From Asterias amurensis (Eukaryota > Echinodermata > Asteroidea > Forcipulatida > Asteriidae), in the NCBI RefSeq assembly GCF_032118995.1, contig NC_092666.1, forward strand, positions 8,382,501 through 8,446,500: a stretch of DNA of 64,000 bases, written 5' to 3'. Of the stretch, positions 22,701-28,285 are shown piece by piece; the stretch's first letter is position 1, and every line of letters starts with the position of its first letter. Under the pieces are notes generated by a model. The model ran no database searches, had not been told where the DNA came from, and saw only the letters and a program-made list of their open reading frames with translations. Position numbers and translations under genes: made by a program.

Positions 22701-23792
22701 GTCTGGTGAACAGTCAGAACTCTCTTATCTTTAGGCACCTGTGGGTATCAACAAACCAACACAACATCAATCCAATGAACACAAATTTCCAAGGCTCCCT
22801 AGACAATGCTTTGACCCCCACCCCCCCCCTCCACATTTTTAATTTTTTTATATTTTATTATTTATTTTATGCAAGTCGACTGACACACAAGGCCTGAAGG
22901 CCACTTCAAGGTGTGGGCTTCGATTATATTTTCCAGAGACAGTTGCCACCAACTCCTAGGGCTGAAACAGGGACCGAATGTGGGCTTGGGTATCATCAAT
23001 TCGAAGCCTGGCCGGTAGAGCAGAAAGCACTACCTCCCCAATTTTATGTAGCAAGTGTCACGACCGGGATCCGAACCCACACCCTGCTGATCAAACACCA
23101 GAGCTTGAATCCGGTGCTCTTAACCACTCGGCCATGACACTAGTACAAAGAACATAGACCTAGTCGTTCAATGATTTGCCTTCTTTGGTCTCATACGTAG
23201 TGAGGGCCTTTTTTTGCCTCATCAGTAAGGCGCTTTTTGAGAGAGTGACGTCACGTGCAAGGAGTCAATTACTTCATTAAAAAATTTAATGACATATTTC
23301 AGGCATGCAACTGCAACTATAAATTTAATACCAAGTGGACTGCTCTTAGAAATGACCTTTTTTAAATAAGATGCCAGGTTACCGGTTTGTCTGTTTTTGT
23401 TTGTTTTTGCCCTCTCTTTGTTTTTCCTTGGTATGTACATGTAATTTGTTGTTGTATGTCGTATTGTTACATGTGTGTGTAAACTTGAGCATTGCAAAAA
23501 AAAACGAAAAAAAACAAAAAACTAAACAAAACCTGCAACTTCACCCAAAAAGAGGATATTAAAAAAAATCAATGATTTTGCATAGTATTTTTAAATTTTG
23601 AATGGTTAAACTGAGATTAAAATCCAAGGAAAAAATGCGTGCCTACATGTTTACCTTTTGATTGACAGGTGCTGTGTCAAATGCCTTCATTGCGAATCCA
23701 TTGTTGAGAGAAAGGAACAGGTGTCCCGTGGTAGCCCATACAGATTGGACTTCTTCATTTGGAGCATCACTGGAGAATAAGTCATTCAAGTC
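1593..23792 (-). CDS. HPS6: HPS6 homologue, BLOC-2 subunit (16 exons traced)
   Basis: Subunit of BLOC-2, the cytosolic complex (HPS3, HPS5, HPS6) that directs cargo to lysosome-related organelles. Sixteen minus-strand exons with AG/GT borders were joined, and donor and acceptor phases agree at every junction: 23655-23792, 22643-22738, 21487-21700, 20826-20931, 19295-19466, 18460-18571, 15489-15597, 14432-14567, 12910-13128, 11677-11850, 10046-10252, 7210-7287, 5785-5885, 4664-4811, 3610-3671, 1593-1758. They give about 745 residues; human HPS6 has 775. The N-terminal half resembles the beta-propeller; pieces such as HYSVCTRTI and AELLRLSSISHGQ align, from memory, with human FSHCVCVRTL and ELELLLSSGRP. 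The start codon exon is not settled: an ATG directly before a GTGAGT donor at 24234-24236 is phase-compatible but speculative. Vertebrate HPS6 has an uninterrupted coding region, so the many introns are notable. Introns are packed with MITEs and foldbacks. Confidence 0.75.
2410..2811 (+). repeat. full-length tRNA-Leu-headed SINE
   Basis: It begins with a class II tRNA-like head: TGGCCTAGCGGTTAAGAGC as A box, an anticodon-arm region reading TTCAAA (CAA, Leu), a long variable arm, and GGTTCGAATCCCC as B box. The body and tail are shared with 418-797 and 12461-12862, ending at TTATTATT. It is antisense to HPS6, inside its last intron. Confidence 0.85.
3183..3533. mobile_element. family-B palindromic MITE, degenerate
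   Basis: The ends read AGGAACCCGTTGCCTTGG and the inverse CCAAGGCAATGTGTTCCT. The whole is a foldback with GGGAGTCAAATT at the centre. Related copies: 17326-17674, 25985-26371, 27876-28264, and a half at 21732-21892. Confidence 0.75.
3610..3671 (-). CDS. HPS6: HPS6 exon (EREIIQQYCDQLW)
   Basis: A 62-nt exon too short to stand out alone. It has acceptor TTCCAG, phase 0 in, donor AAG/GTGTGT, phase 2 out. It was searched for because the flanking exons are in incompatible phases, and it repairs the frame exactly. It lies just beyond the end of a degenerate family-B MITE. Confidence 0.75.
3890..4082 (+). repeat. non-LTR retroelement 3' tail
   Basis: The segment TTGGATTGCTGTATATTTT, then ATGGAATGGGCGCAATAA and A/T-rich simple sequence, recurs at 17055-17262. 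It looks like the short 3' end of a LINE copy truncated from the 5' side; no coding part remains. Confidence 0.5.
4164..4541. mobile_element. family-C MITE (mosaic of C and A halves)
   Basis: The left end AAAGGGAAGGTACACATT is followed by the C-type half. The right half, from the TTCACAGG-like motif to CAATAGTGTCCAGTGCC, is like family A. An inner inverted repeat around TTCTAGCTAGAAG is at 4339-4352. Similar copies are at 10262-10648, 19567-19932 and 62092-62441. Confidence 0.75.
4664..4811 (-). CDS. HPS6: HPS6 exon (helical C-terminal region)
   Basis: Acceptor AAACAG, donor CAG/GTCAGT. It encodes SISHGQLNALKLLLKYKL and onward, a helical repeat-like region of the C-terminal half. Phase 2 in, 0 out. 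Confidence 0.75.
4863..5410 (-). repeat. large dispersed repeat, inverted partner of 8395-9125
   Basis: It includes a foldback at 4870-5000 (ACCCGCTGAGGCCTGG and the inverse), then sequence ending near AGGTATTTATCAATAAG. The same sequence in opposite orientation lies at 8395-9125. Superfamily unknown. Confidence 0.7.
5785..5885 (-). CDS. HPS6: HPS6 exon (GKLYDIALGSLPG)
   Basis: Acceptor TTAATAG, donor CAG/GTAAGG. The encoded segment continues into the next exon as AELLRLSS. Phase 0 in, 2 out. With the 7210-7287 exon it lies between two inverted copies of a large repeat (4863-5410 and 8395-9125). Confidence 0.75.
5911..6155. mobile_element. family-G inverted-repeat element
   Basis: It begins GGGCCCAATTTAATAGAG and ends with the inverse TCTATGAAATTGGGCCC. 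Copies: 25606-25849, 32606-32845 and 33689-33906. The internal sequence repeats the words TTGCTTAGCATG and ACCAACCAAATTTCC. A MITE with no coding capacity. Confidence 0.7.
6393..6421 (+). repeat. poly-G tract
   Basis: An uninterrupted run of about 29 G. It could form a quadruplex and the true length is hard to sequence, so the count may be wrong. Confidence 0.9.
6840..6935 (+). repeat. retroelement tail with ATT microsatellite
   Basis: GTAAAGCGCTCTG, then GAGCGCTATATAAATG and ATT repeats, resembles CR1/L2-type and SINE tails. Another tail with GTAAAGCGCTTTGAG is at 18680-18735. Confidence 0.45.
7210..7287 (-). CDS. HPS6: HPS6 exon (VDFVQLCQQIRDKV)
   Basis: A 78-nt exon with acceptor ATTATGTAG and donor GTG/GTAAAG, phase 0 on both sides. 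The position matches the FELLCQCLCQ helix of human HPS6. Confidence 0.72.
7703..8090. mobile_element. family-A TTAA MITE
   Basis: The ends are TTAAAGACAGTGGACACT and the inverse AGTGTCCACTGCCTTTAA. An inner inverted repeat is built on TTTCGAGACATCAAG / TGTGGTCTCGAAA. It is one of about a dozen copies in the window. No coding capacity. Confidence 0.85.
8395..9125 (+). repeat. large dispersed repeat with nested palindrome
   Basis: Inverse copy of 4863-5410: AAGACAGTTTATCCAATC at the left and a terminal foldback around GAGGCCTGGTTCTTGATA at 9020-9080. It is interrupted by an insertion at about 8638-8818 that is bracketed by TTACCAGGAGTT on both sides. Confidence 0.75.
8638..8818. mobile_element. 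insertion carrying a near-perfect 62-bp-arm palindrome
   Basis: Arms at 8644-8705 and 8714-8776 are inverse copies (TTTTTGGTTTTTACCCAT at the left, ATGGGTAAAAACCAAAAA at the right) with a spacer of about 8 bases. The duplicated TTACCAGGAGTT at 8626 and 8820 looks like a target duplication. A half-copy without the left arm is at 27400-27480, and a short trace is at 7360-7383. Confidence 0.7.
9300..9686. mobile_element. family-A TTAA MITE
   Basis: TTAAAGGCAGTGGACACT at the left, GTGTCCAGTGTCTTTAA at the right, and the inner repeat GAGACCTCAGATTTAG / TTGAGGTCTCGAAATC. The copy is well preserved. Confidence 0.85.
9806..9977. mobile_element. family-H inverted-repeat element
   Basis: GGTTCATGATTCCTGCGAAT at the left and the inverse ATTCGCGGGAGGTATGAACT at the right. 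Relatives: 14708-14883, 21273-21389, 60554-60733. The outer word is CGGTTCATACTTCCTGC. Short MITE-like, without coding capacity. Confidence 0.65.
10046..10252 (-). CDS. HPS6: HPS6 exon (KRSQLTFLCLHFPMATL)
   Basis: Acceptor CCCATAG, donor TTG/GTTTAC, phase 0 on both sides; 69 codons. The donor is not optimal, but phase 0 fits the next exon. Confidence 0.7.
10262..10648. mobile_element. family-C MITE
   Basis: The copy is opposite in orientation to 4164-4541; it ends TACCTTCCCTTTAA. The inner repeat TAGCTAGAAGTCTTG is preserved. Confidence 0.7.
10765..11147. mobile_element. family-A TTAA MITE
   Basis: TTAAAGACACTGGACACT at the left and GTGTCCACTGCCTTTAA at the right, with the GAGACCACAAATTC / GAGGTCTC inner repeat. 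Confidence 0.85.
11465..11615. repeat. short dispersed words around GGTAAGTCTGCTGCC
   Basis: The word ACCTGGTAAGTCTGCTGCC occurs at 11546 and 11578, and its inverse GGCAGCAGACTTACCAGG at 11466. It forms a small inverted and direct repeat cluster. The identity is not known. Confidence 0.6.
11677..11850 (-). CDS. HPS6: HPS6 exon (acidic, helical)
   Basis: Acceptor TTTCAG, donor AAC/GTAAGT, phase 0 on both sides; 58 codons starting GADDDHKPAAS and ending MDVWEGQVN. Confidence 0.72.
12013..12340. mobile_element. family-F MITE, right end lost
   Basis: TTAAAGCCATTGGACACTTT at the left, with the inner features TTTGAGAAAACATTAAAAC and CACAGGTTTGTTATTTTATA. The right TIR is missing; compare the complete copies at 20025-20394 and 57662-58029. 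Confidence 0.65.
12461..12862 (-). repeat. tRNA-Leu-headed SINE, full length
   Basis: Reverse copy of 2410-2811. The B box GGATTCGAACCC (as read on plus) is at about 12783 and the A-box part TTAACCGCTCGGCCA at about 12838. Here it has the same orientation as HPS6. Confidence 0.85.
12910..13128 (-). CDS. HPS6: HPS6 exon (MSNVQSLSTNISKSEAIS)
   Basis: Acceptor TTTTTTAG, donor AAG/GTCAGT, phase 0 on both sides; 73 codons. It begins with a Met that is internal in this model. A SINE copy (12461-12862) lies 48 bases past the donor. Confidence 0.72.
13229..13614. mobile_element. family-E TTAA MITE
   Basis: TTAAAGGAACATTACAGAAT at the left and the inverse ATTCTGTAACATTCCTTTAA at the right. Copies at 56995-57381 and 63113-63477 are related and also carry GATGATAGTAGAAAA. 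Confidence 0.8.
13620..14035. mobile_element. Penelope-like or similar retroelement remnant
   Basis: GGTAACACCATGTGAA at 13628 and the inverse TTCACATGGTGTTACC at 14014 bound it. Inside are TTTTGATCAGTATGCTC at 13700 and the inverse GAGCATACTGATCGAAACG at 13946, next to a 3' tail ending AATAAAATGAACCTTGAACC. It resembles motifs at 37120-37180 and 63570-63620. Classification is tentative. Confidence 0.4.
14078..14414. mobile_element. family-D TTAA MITE
   Basis: TTTAAAGGATTTGGGTACCT at the left; the right end is ACATAGACCCTTTAA. It is a nearly complete foldback: AGGTGCTGTAGTTTTTGAG at 14191 and the inverse at 14278-14297. Relatives: 24647-24979, 33008-33377, 40279-40667, 61975-62483. Confidence 0.8.
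14432..14567 (-). CDS. HPS6: HPS6 exon (end of propeller, GIWLLQ)
   Basis: Donor CAG/GTACGA. Two acceptors fit the phase: CAG ending at 14568, or an AAG ending at 14577 behind an A-rich tract; the first is preferred. It encodes IPRVGVWTSKGIWLLQ, a typical propeller blade, aligned with human LAVHTWAPTPQGLLWL. Confidence 0.7.
14708..14883. mobile_element. family-H inverted-repeat element
   Basis: CCGGTTCATACTTCCTAC at the left and the inverse AAAGTATGAACCGTGC at the right. Confidence 0.65.
15092..15444. mobile_element. family-A TTAA MITE
   Basis: TTAAAGGCAGTGGACACTAT at the left and GTGTCCACTGCCTTCAA at the right (one TIR base changed). It lies 45 bases from an HPS6 donor. Confidence 0.85.
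15489..15597 (-). CDS. HPS6: HPS6 exon (GSDWFAYRHTLGAIF)
   Basis: Acceptor TTTCAG, donor CAG/GTACGT. The two first bases complete a Glu codon started by the previous exon. Phase 1 in, 2 out. A family-A MITE ends 45 bases away at 15444. Confidence 0.7.
15743..16507. mobile_element. hAT-like non-autonomous element
   Basis: The insertion has ends TATAGCTGGGTGAATAG and, read inverse, TAGGCCTGGGCGAATCAT. It is flanked by the 8-bp direct repeat ATGGACAC (15735-15742 and 16508-16515). TA..CTGGGCGAAT ends plus an 8-bp target duplication point to the hAT superfamily. The subterminal sequence is rich in ATTCGAATA and CCGGATATTCG. There is no transposase frame; a tRNA-like sequence lies inside. Confidence 0.7.
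16013..16086 (-). tRNA. tRNA-like sequence, probably a SINE head or relic
   Basis: On the minus strand TAGCTCAGTTGGTAGAGC (A box, D arm) and GTTGGTTCAAATCCCAC (B box, T arm) are intact, separated by a plausible anticodon arm CCGGC-ACGTTAA-TCCGG. Position 33 would be C rather than U, the acceptor stem pairs poorly, and no CCA or clear terminator is seen, so a functional tRNA is unlikely. It sits within a hAT-like element. Confidence 0.4.
17055..17262 (+). repeat. non-LTR retroelement 3' tail
   Basis: Shares TTGGATTGCTGTATATTTTT and GATGGAATGGGCGCAAA with 3890-4082 and ends in ATT repeats. Confidence 0.5.
17326..17674. mobile_element. family-B palindromic MITE
   Basis: AGGAACACGTTGCCTTGGAT at the left and the inverse ATCCAAGGCAACGTGTTCCT at the right. 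GACTCCCATAAATGGC is near the centre. Confidence 0.85.
17770..18360. repeat. long foldback, arms about 290 bp
   Basis: The left arm starts TTTCTGGGGCGGAAAAATTT and the right arm ends AAATTTTCCGCCCCAGAAA. Matching pairs include TTTCTGCGGTGGGTTTTG / AAAACCCACCGCAGAAAAA and AATCCGTCATTTT / AAAATGACGGATT. The centre holds CpG-rich words such as GCGTACGCG and GTCGCGCG. The element type is unknown. Confidence 0.8.
18460..18571 (-). CDS. HPS6: HPS6 exon (VLFLLSSNGYVHTLNGAE)
   Basis: Acceptor TATACAG, donor AAG/GTAGGT, phase 0 in, 1 out. The segment is a propeller strand pair. A 290-bp-arm foldback ends about 100 bases from it. Confidence 0.7.
18620..18735 (+). repeat. retroelement tail
   Basis: GTGTAAAGCGCTTTGAGATC and GGCGCTTCATAAATTATTATT, the usual tail of an invertebrate LINE or SINE. 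Confidence 0.45.
18787..18935 (+). repeat. SINE head, truncated
   Basis: GTGTCATGGCTGAGCGGTT and GTGGGTTCGAATCTGG belong to the tRNA-Leu-headed family; the body is lost after GTCCTTGAACAA. Confidence 0.65.
19295..19466 (-). CDS. HPS6: HPS6 exon (DPCPKGLYFTWHSDS)
   Basis: Acceptor TTTCAG, donor CAG/GTAAGC. Phase 2 in, 0 out. It encodes about 57 residues ending KLRHIWVQ. Confidence 0.72.
19567..19932. mobile_element. family-C TTAA MITE
   Basis: TTAAAGGGAAGGTACACGTT at the left and GTGTACCTTCCCTTTAA at the right; the inner repeat is around CTTCTAGCTAGAAG. Confidence 0.85.
20025..20394. mobile_element. family-F TTAA MITE
   Basis: TTAAAGCCATTATACACTTT at the left and GGTCCAATGGCTTTAA at the right. 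The inner foldback is AATTCTCGTTAACGAGAATT at 20218. Confidence 0.85.
20640..20755 (-). repeat. TCGAAACGTTG stem-loop motif
   Basis: On the minus strand, GACGATGACTAGAGCAAGCT followed by AGTCGAAACGTTGAAAT. It has the same layout as motifs at 13946, 37130, 40910 and 63590 and is probably part of a Penelope-like 3' region. Confidence 0.4.
20760..20820 (+). repeat. 20-bp tandem repeat, three units
   Basis: The unit AGTTTATGTATGTAGCATTG occurs three times, the last ending in GCATGA. It lies six bases from the HPS6 donor at 20825. Confidence 0.9.
20826..20931 (-). CDS. HPS6: HPS6 exon (TTLLQNCPSCSLY)
   Basis: Acceptor TTTTTCAG, donor AAG/GTATGT. It aligns with human THVLLHHCPAFGLLAS, one of the clearer matches. 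Phase 1 in, 2 out. Confidence 0.75.
21273..21389. mobile_element. family-H inverted-repeat element, short copy
   Basis: CCGGTTCATACTTCCTGCGA at the left and TCGCAGGAAGTATGAACC at the right. Confidence 0.7.
21487..21700 (-). CDS. HPS6: HPS6 exon (RVIWVEGQSNG to TRTITF)
   Basis: Acceptor CTCTACAG, donor TTTG/GTAAGT. It encodes 71 residues of propeller. The segment RVIWVEGQ followed by HYSVCTRTI corresponds to human RLVWCEERQ followed by FSHCVCVRTL. Confidence 0.78.
21732..22217. mobile_element. chimera: half of family B joined to half of family A
   Basis: The first 160 bases follow family B (GGACCACGTTGCCTTGG onward) up to TTTTACCTCTTCGACAACAT. From 21893 the sequence is family A from ATGCATAAAATTACAAACC to GTGTCCACTGCCTTTAA. 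Neither element has its other TIR. Confidence 0.75.
22643..22738 (-). CDS. HPS6: HPS6 exon (VPKDKRVLTVHQTTSEI)
   Basis: Acceptor ACCCACAG, donor ATC/GTAAGT, phase 0 on both sides, 32 codons. Confidence 0.72.
22745..23048. other. intron stretch, nothing recognised
   Basis: HPS6 intron. It contains a poly-C tract at about 22820 and otherwise no identifiable feature. Confidence 0.4.
23049..23142 (-). repeat. SINE head, tRNA-Leu-like
   Basis: Head only: on the minus strand GTGTCATGGCCGAGTGGTTA, anticodon region ATTCAAGCTC (CAA), a class II variable arm, then GGTTCGGATCCCGG. The body is absent. Confidence 0.7.
23216..23305. repeat. dispersed repeat shared with 26520-26610
   Basis: TCAGTAAGGCGCTTTTTGAG and AATTTAATGACATAT recur as TCAGTAAACAGGGCACTTTT and AATTAAATGACATATG. 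Two copies were seen; type unknown. Confidence 0.5.
23655..23792 (-). CDS. HPS6: HPS6 N-terminal exon
   Basis: Acceptor TACTCACAG, donor AAG/GTAAAC, phase 0, 46 codons starting DLNDLFSSDAPNEEV. It is most N-terminal of the traced exons; residues of the start are encoded further upstream. Confidence 0.7.
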
Positions 23793-24646
23793 CTGTGAGT
23801 AAATATATCAGAAATGAAAGTTATATTATTACATTCTTAATCTGAATTGTGTTATCCGCAAAGCATCCTAAACGAAAACATCACACCAACTTTTTGGAAA
23901 GAGAAAAAGAAGAAAATTTTGGTTTTAGACGAGGGAGGAAAACACCGACATCAAGGGAAAATCCATGCAGTCAGGTAAGAACTGAAAAACTTTGTTAGTT
24001 CACAGAGCCATGTTCTTTATATCACGTACAGGGTGCGTTCGAATTTAGTTAGTTCACAGAGCCATGTTCTTTATATCACGTACAGGGTGCGTTCGAATTT
24101 TGTTAGTTCACAGAGCCATGTTCTTTATATCACGTACAGGGTGCGTTCGATGGTTCAATAAGCCTTCCTGTGTCCACCCCGCAGTCCTCATTCGGGTGAG
24201 CCCTTGACAAGAGCTAATCGAACGATCACTCACCATCTCGTCGTGACATCATGCACCTGGGGTCACTCCAAAGTGACCCACTCCACAAGCAGGGCACTTG
24301 GGGCTGACCCAAGTGAGCCCCTGGAATGACTTCAATGCTATTTGAACATACCTAGGGCAGACTGGGGTCGACTCAGGAAAGCAAATCTAACGCATCCATT
24401 GTAATACACTTATTTGACCATTCTTGACCAATCGGAGTTAGTATGTATTTCTTCTTTTTCTAAATGTGATTAATAAAAATCAAAAAGTGTTAACATGTTT
24501 CGGATTTTAAAAGGAGATCTTTGTAAATGTTGTTTGTCATACTGGTTGTGATTGCTACTTATGTCAGAAAATACTTTTATGACAAAATATATTTCAAAAT
24601 CTGGGTTATTATTTAAAAACTTCCTGGGGGAAGTGTAACGCACAGT
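23793..24646. other. upstream of traced HPS6 exons, contains a minisatellite
   Basis: The first HPS6 exon should lie here or further upstream. A candidate is ATG/GTGAGT on minus at 24234-24236, where the start codon alone would be followed by the donor. Nothing else was recognised apart from the tandem repeat. Confidence 0.35.
23990..24150 (+). repeat. 57-bp tandem repeat, three units
   Basis: The unit starts TTAGTTCACAGAGCCATGTT and ends GGTGCGTTCGAATTT. It occurs three times with very few changes. Confidence 0.9.
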
Positions 24647-24979
24647 TTAAAGGATTTTGGTAATTTTTGTAACACAAAACACAATGTCCACAGATTGACA
24701 TTAAAGTTGCACCAGTAGAAAGCTTACCTTAAAATGTTTCTTACTGAGGTGCGTTAGTATTTGAGAAATGAGTAAAACAATGTCACGAAAATATGTTTTA
24801 CATGCTGAAACAGTTTTCGACTTTTGAAAAAAAAATTATTTTTGTGACTTGTCTTACTCATTTTCTAAAATACTACAACACCTCAGTAAGTAATATCTTT
24901 TATTAGCTTTTTACCATCATTATCTTCAAGTCGGTGTACATTGTCTTTTGTGTCCTACAAAAAGTACCAGACCCTTTAA
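24647..24979. mobile_element. family-D TTAA MITE
   Basis: TTTAAAGGATTTTGGTAAT at the left and ACCAGACCCTTTAA at the right. Foldback arms around GAGGTGCGTTAGTATTTGAG and ATTTTCTAAAATACTACAAC. Confidence 0.8.
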
Positions 24980-25073
24980 CTATCCCAGTGGGCCATTTTA
25001 CAAACAGCTCAATCGCAACAGCAAGGCCTGTTTACGAGGCACTCCCGAATACTTGACCAATTAATATTCCTTT

Positions 25074-25462
25074 TTAAAGACACTGGACACTATTGGTAAT
25101 TGTCAAAGACCAGTCTTCTCACTTGGTGTATCTCAACATATGCATAAAAAAACAAATATGTGAAAATTTGAGCTAAATTGGTCGTCAAAGTTGCAAGAAT
25201 GAAAGAAAAAACATCTTTGTCACATCCACACGAAGTTGTGTGTGTTTAGATGGTTGATTTTGAGACCTCAAATTCTAAATCTGAGGTCTCCAAATCAAAT
25301 TTGTGGAAAAATACTTCTTTTTCGAAAACTATGTCATTTCAGAGGGAGCTGTTTCTCACAGTGTTTTATACCATCAACCTCTCCCCATTACTCGTTACAA
25401 AGTAAGGTTTTATGCCAATAATTATTTTGAGTAATTACCAATTTAGTGTCCGCTGCCTTTAA
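25074..25462. mobile_element. family-A TTAA MITE
   Basis: TTAAAGACACTGGACACTAT at the left and GTGTCCGCTGCCTTTAA at the right, with the inner GAGACCTC / GAGGTCTC repeat. Confidence 0.85.
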
Positions 25463-25605
25463 ATCTGCAAAAATCTCCTCTTCTAAGTTTGTTTTCCACA
25501 GCATTCAGTCTTTTACACTATAGGTACGTAGCTGTATCTCAATCCTCTTTCACCCTAATTATTCTAATCCCATGCTACACAATCCTGCTAAATTGAACCA
25601 CACCT

Positions 25606-25849
25606 GGGCCCCATTTCATAGAGCTGCTAAGCCCAAAAATTTGCTTAGCATGAAATTTCTTCCTTGATAAAAACAAGATTACCAACCAAATTTCCACGTG
25701 ATTATCAAGATAAGCAAACAACAGCTGAATACCAGTAACACGCAGTATGCAACAAGTGGAAATTTGGTTGATAATCCTGTTTTTATCAAGAAAGAAATTT
25801 CATGCTTAGCAAATTTGTGTGCTTAGCAGCGCTATGAAATTGGGCCCTG
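25606..25849. mobile_element. family-G inverted-repeat element
   Basis: GGGCCCCATTTCATAGAGCT at the left and AGCGCTATGAAATTGGGCCC at the right. Confidence 0.8.
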
Positions 25850-25984
25850 CTACAGTCCATGCACATAACTGAACAAGCAAGGACACAAAACACCAATGTT
25901 ATAGAGCTTGCAGCAAGTTTATTGTCAATACTCCATTGTGTAGGTTTGAAACCTACTTCTTGATACAAGAATGTTGACTTTGAG

Positions 25985-26371
25985 TTAAAGGAACAAGTTG
26001 CCTTGGATCGAGTTGGTCTTTGAAAAAGGGTTTGTAACCGTTTGTTATCAAATGCATATGGTTAGAAAGATGTTGTAAAAGTAGAATACAATGATCCACA
26101 CAAACATGCCTCAAAATTGCACGGTTTTCCTTTTACATCGTCGGATAACACGGTCCGCCATTAATGGGAGTCAAATTTTTGACTCCAATAAATGGCCGAC
26201 CGTGTTGGTTCGCAAAGTAACAGGAAAACCGTGCAATTTCGAGGCAAATTTGTGTGGATCATTGTTTTCTACTTTTAAAACATCTTTCTAACCATATTCA
26301 TTTTATTACAAACGGTTACAAATGCTTTTTATAGACCAACTCCTCCGATCCAAGGCAACGTGTTCCTTCAA
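25985..26371. mobile_element. family-B palindromic MITE
   Basis: TTAAAGGAACAAGTTGCCTT at the left and AAGGCAACGTGTTCCTTCAA at the right; CACGGTCCGCCATTAATGGG near the centre. Confidence 0.85.
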
Positions 26372-26809
26372 AGGAAGTATCATTTAGGCTTTACAACAAA
26401 AATAGGTTACATCAGTCATATTTAACAAACATTTGAAATCCTTGATCCCTATGTGCCAATAGATCCTGGTAATTGCTTTGCTCGGATACACTGTGCCTGA
26501 TAGGTGGCAGAGGGTGTTCTTTTGCCTTATCAGTAAACAGGGCACTTTTTGAGAAAGTTGCCTCATGCAAGGAATCGTCTACTTTCATTAAAAATTAAAT
26601 GACATATGTACCCCCGCCCATTTTTCAATTTGTTATCCATTCTTTCAAAAGGAGGCCTAGGAGCTTTTCCTGAATCTAACGTGATGCTCTCGAACACGTG
26701 TAACACTAACAGTCTGTCTCATAAAACAATATTAGTGAATGCCTGCCAGCAAATCTTTTTAGTGTAAATAATTCGACCCTGTTAACACGGGTCCTCATGC
26801 AACAAATAG

Positions 26810-27000
26810 ATATAAATTATGTTTGCGGTGGGTTCAAACTGAAGAATTGGTGGCCCGTTTGATTAGAAATACTAAGCAGCCATCTTGGAAAAAAAAAAAT
26901 AATAATAACAAATCAAAAGGCCCTCATCCTCGTCCTCCTCTTTTTTGGAAAATCCGGACGATCAACTGGTATTTTTTTTTATTTGGCCTTATTGAAAGCT
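26810..27000. repeat. family-I dispersed repeat, right end
   Basis: It shares AGATATAAA, GAAGAATTGGTGGCCCGTTT, AAGGCCCTCATCCTC and GATCAACTGGTATTTTT with 60913-61185. There the opposite end carries the inverse AATACCAGTTGATCG, so the family has inverted ends. Confidence 0.55.
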
Positions 27001-27059
27001 GCAGGATGGAATATTTAATTTAATTGTTTTAATGCAACAAGGACATTCGGCAACAAAGT

Positions 27060-27480
27060 TGTATCTGACGTGAACATGCTCCTTGTTGTACAGTATTACA
27101 CAGCGATCAATGTATACAATACGTTACCAGAACACGTACCAGTGTGCTGTATGATGTACGATGTACTGTACAACAGTAGGCCCACATTAAGTTTAGTACG
27201 TTGTACATTGTTTTATGTAATTTGTTGGCATACATGTAGGCTAATTCTTGCAGAACCATATTGCACCCCTCCTATAGTGCATACGTACATGTACCTGAAT
27301 ATGGAGCCTATTGTACATGTAGAGTCACCATTCAAAACTAATAACATAATGTACACCATTCAATAGGCATGCGTGGTTGCAACACTTGATCCCAAAAATG
27401 TGTTAGCACTACACTCGGGGAAGTACTGAGTATGCAGTGCTAACACACATCGGTGTATGGGTAAAAACTAAAATTAATTA
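27060..27480. other. TGTACA/TACATGTA-rich stretch and half palindrome
   Basis: Dense in GTACA and TACATGTA words. At 27400-27480 a single arm of the 8638-8818 palindrome appears (AAGTACTGAGTATGCAGTGC, then CATCGGTGTATGGGTAAAAA). A MITE-A end remnant (AGTGTCCACTGCCTTTAA) follows at 27480-27497. Confidence 0.6.
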
Positions 27481-27875
27481 GTGTCCACTGCCTTTAACAC
27501 TGACATCAACTGTTGCAGCAAGTTTGACCTTTAACTTCTATCATACATAGATCTTATCAGGTTTCTCTCCCCTAGCACCAAAGTCCAAAATGGCCAATCA
27601 CAGGATGTTACATTGTATGTAAGCCTACATTGTTGTACAGAATGGTATTGACTGTACACTAAAACTTGCACTTACATTTTTACAATTTAACAGTTTCATT
27701 GTAATTTTTTTCACACTTTGTTTGTATATTGACATTCATTATCTTGATTAAATAATGCCAAAATACTTGCCATACAGAATAATACGAATACATGTATCAA
27801 GTTTACAAGTTTGTATTTAGAAAATTCTTGAATAAAATTACTTGACACAGTCCAGAGTCAATTCCAATTTGAAAC

Positions 27876-28264
27876 TTAAAGGAACACGTTGCCTTGGATC
27901 GGTCGAGTTGGTCTTTGAAAAGCGTTTGTAACCGTTTTTTATAAAATGCATATGGGTAGAAAGATGTTGTAAAAGTAGAATACAATGATCCACACAAACA
28001 TGCCTCGAAATTGCGTGGTTTTCCTTTTACCTCGTCGACTAACACGTCGGCCATTTATGGGGGTCAAAATTTTGACTCCCATAAATGGCCGACGGTGTTA
28101 GTTCGCACAATAGAAGGAAAACCACGCAATTTCGAGGCAAACTTGTGTGGATCATTGTATTCTATTTTTAAAACATCTTTCCAACCATATGCATTATATA
28201 AAAAACTGTTACGGACGCTTTTGTTTTGACCAACTCGTCCGATCCAAGGCAACGTGTTCCTTTA
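27876..28264. mobile_element. family-B palindromic MITE in the MVK 3' region
   Basis: Well preserved, TTAA at both ends, with arms meeting at GGGGGTCAAAATTTTGACTC. The end nearest MVK is 21 bases past the MVK stop codon, and on the minus strand it begins ATTAAAGGAACACG, which contains an ATTAAA poly(A)-type hexamer. Confidence 0.9.
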
Positions 28265-28285
28265 ATAATCCAGCGTCTCTATCCA

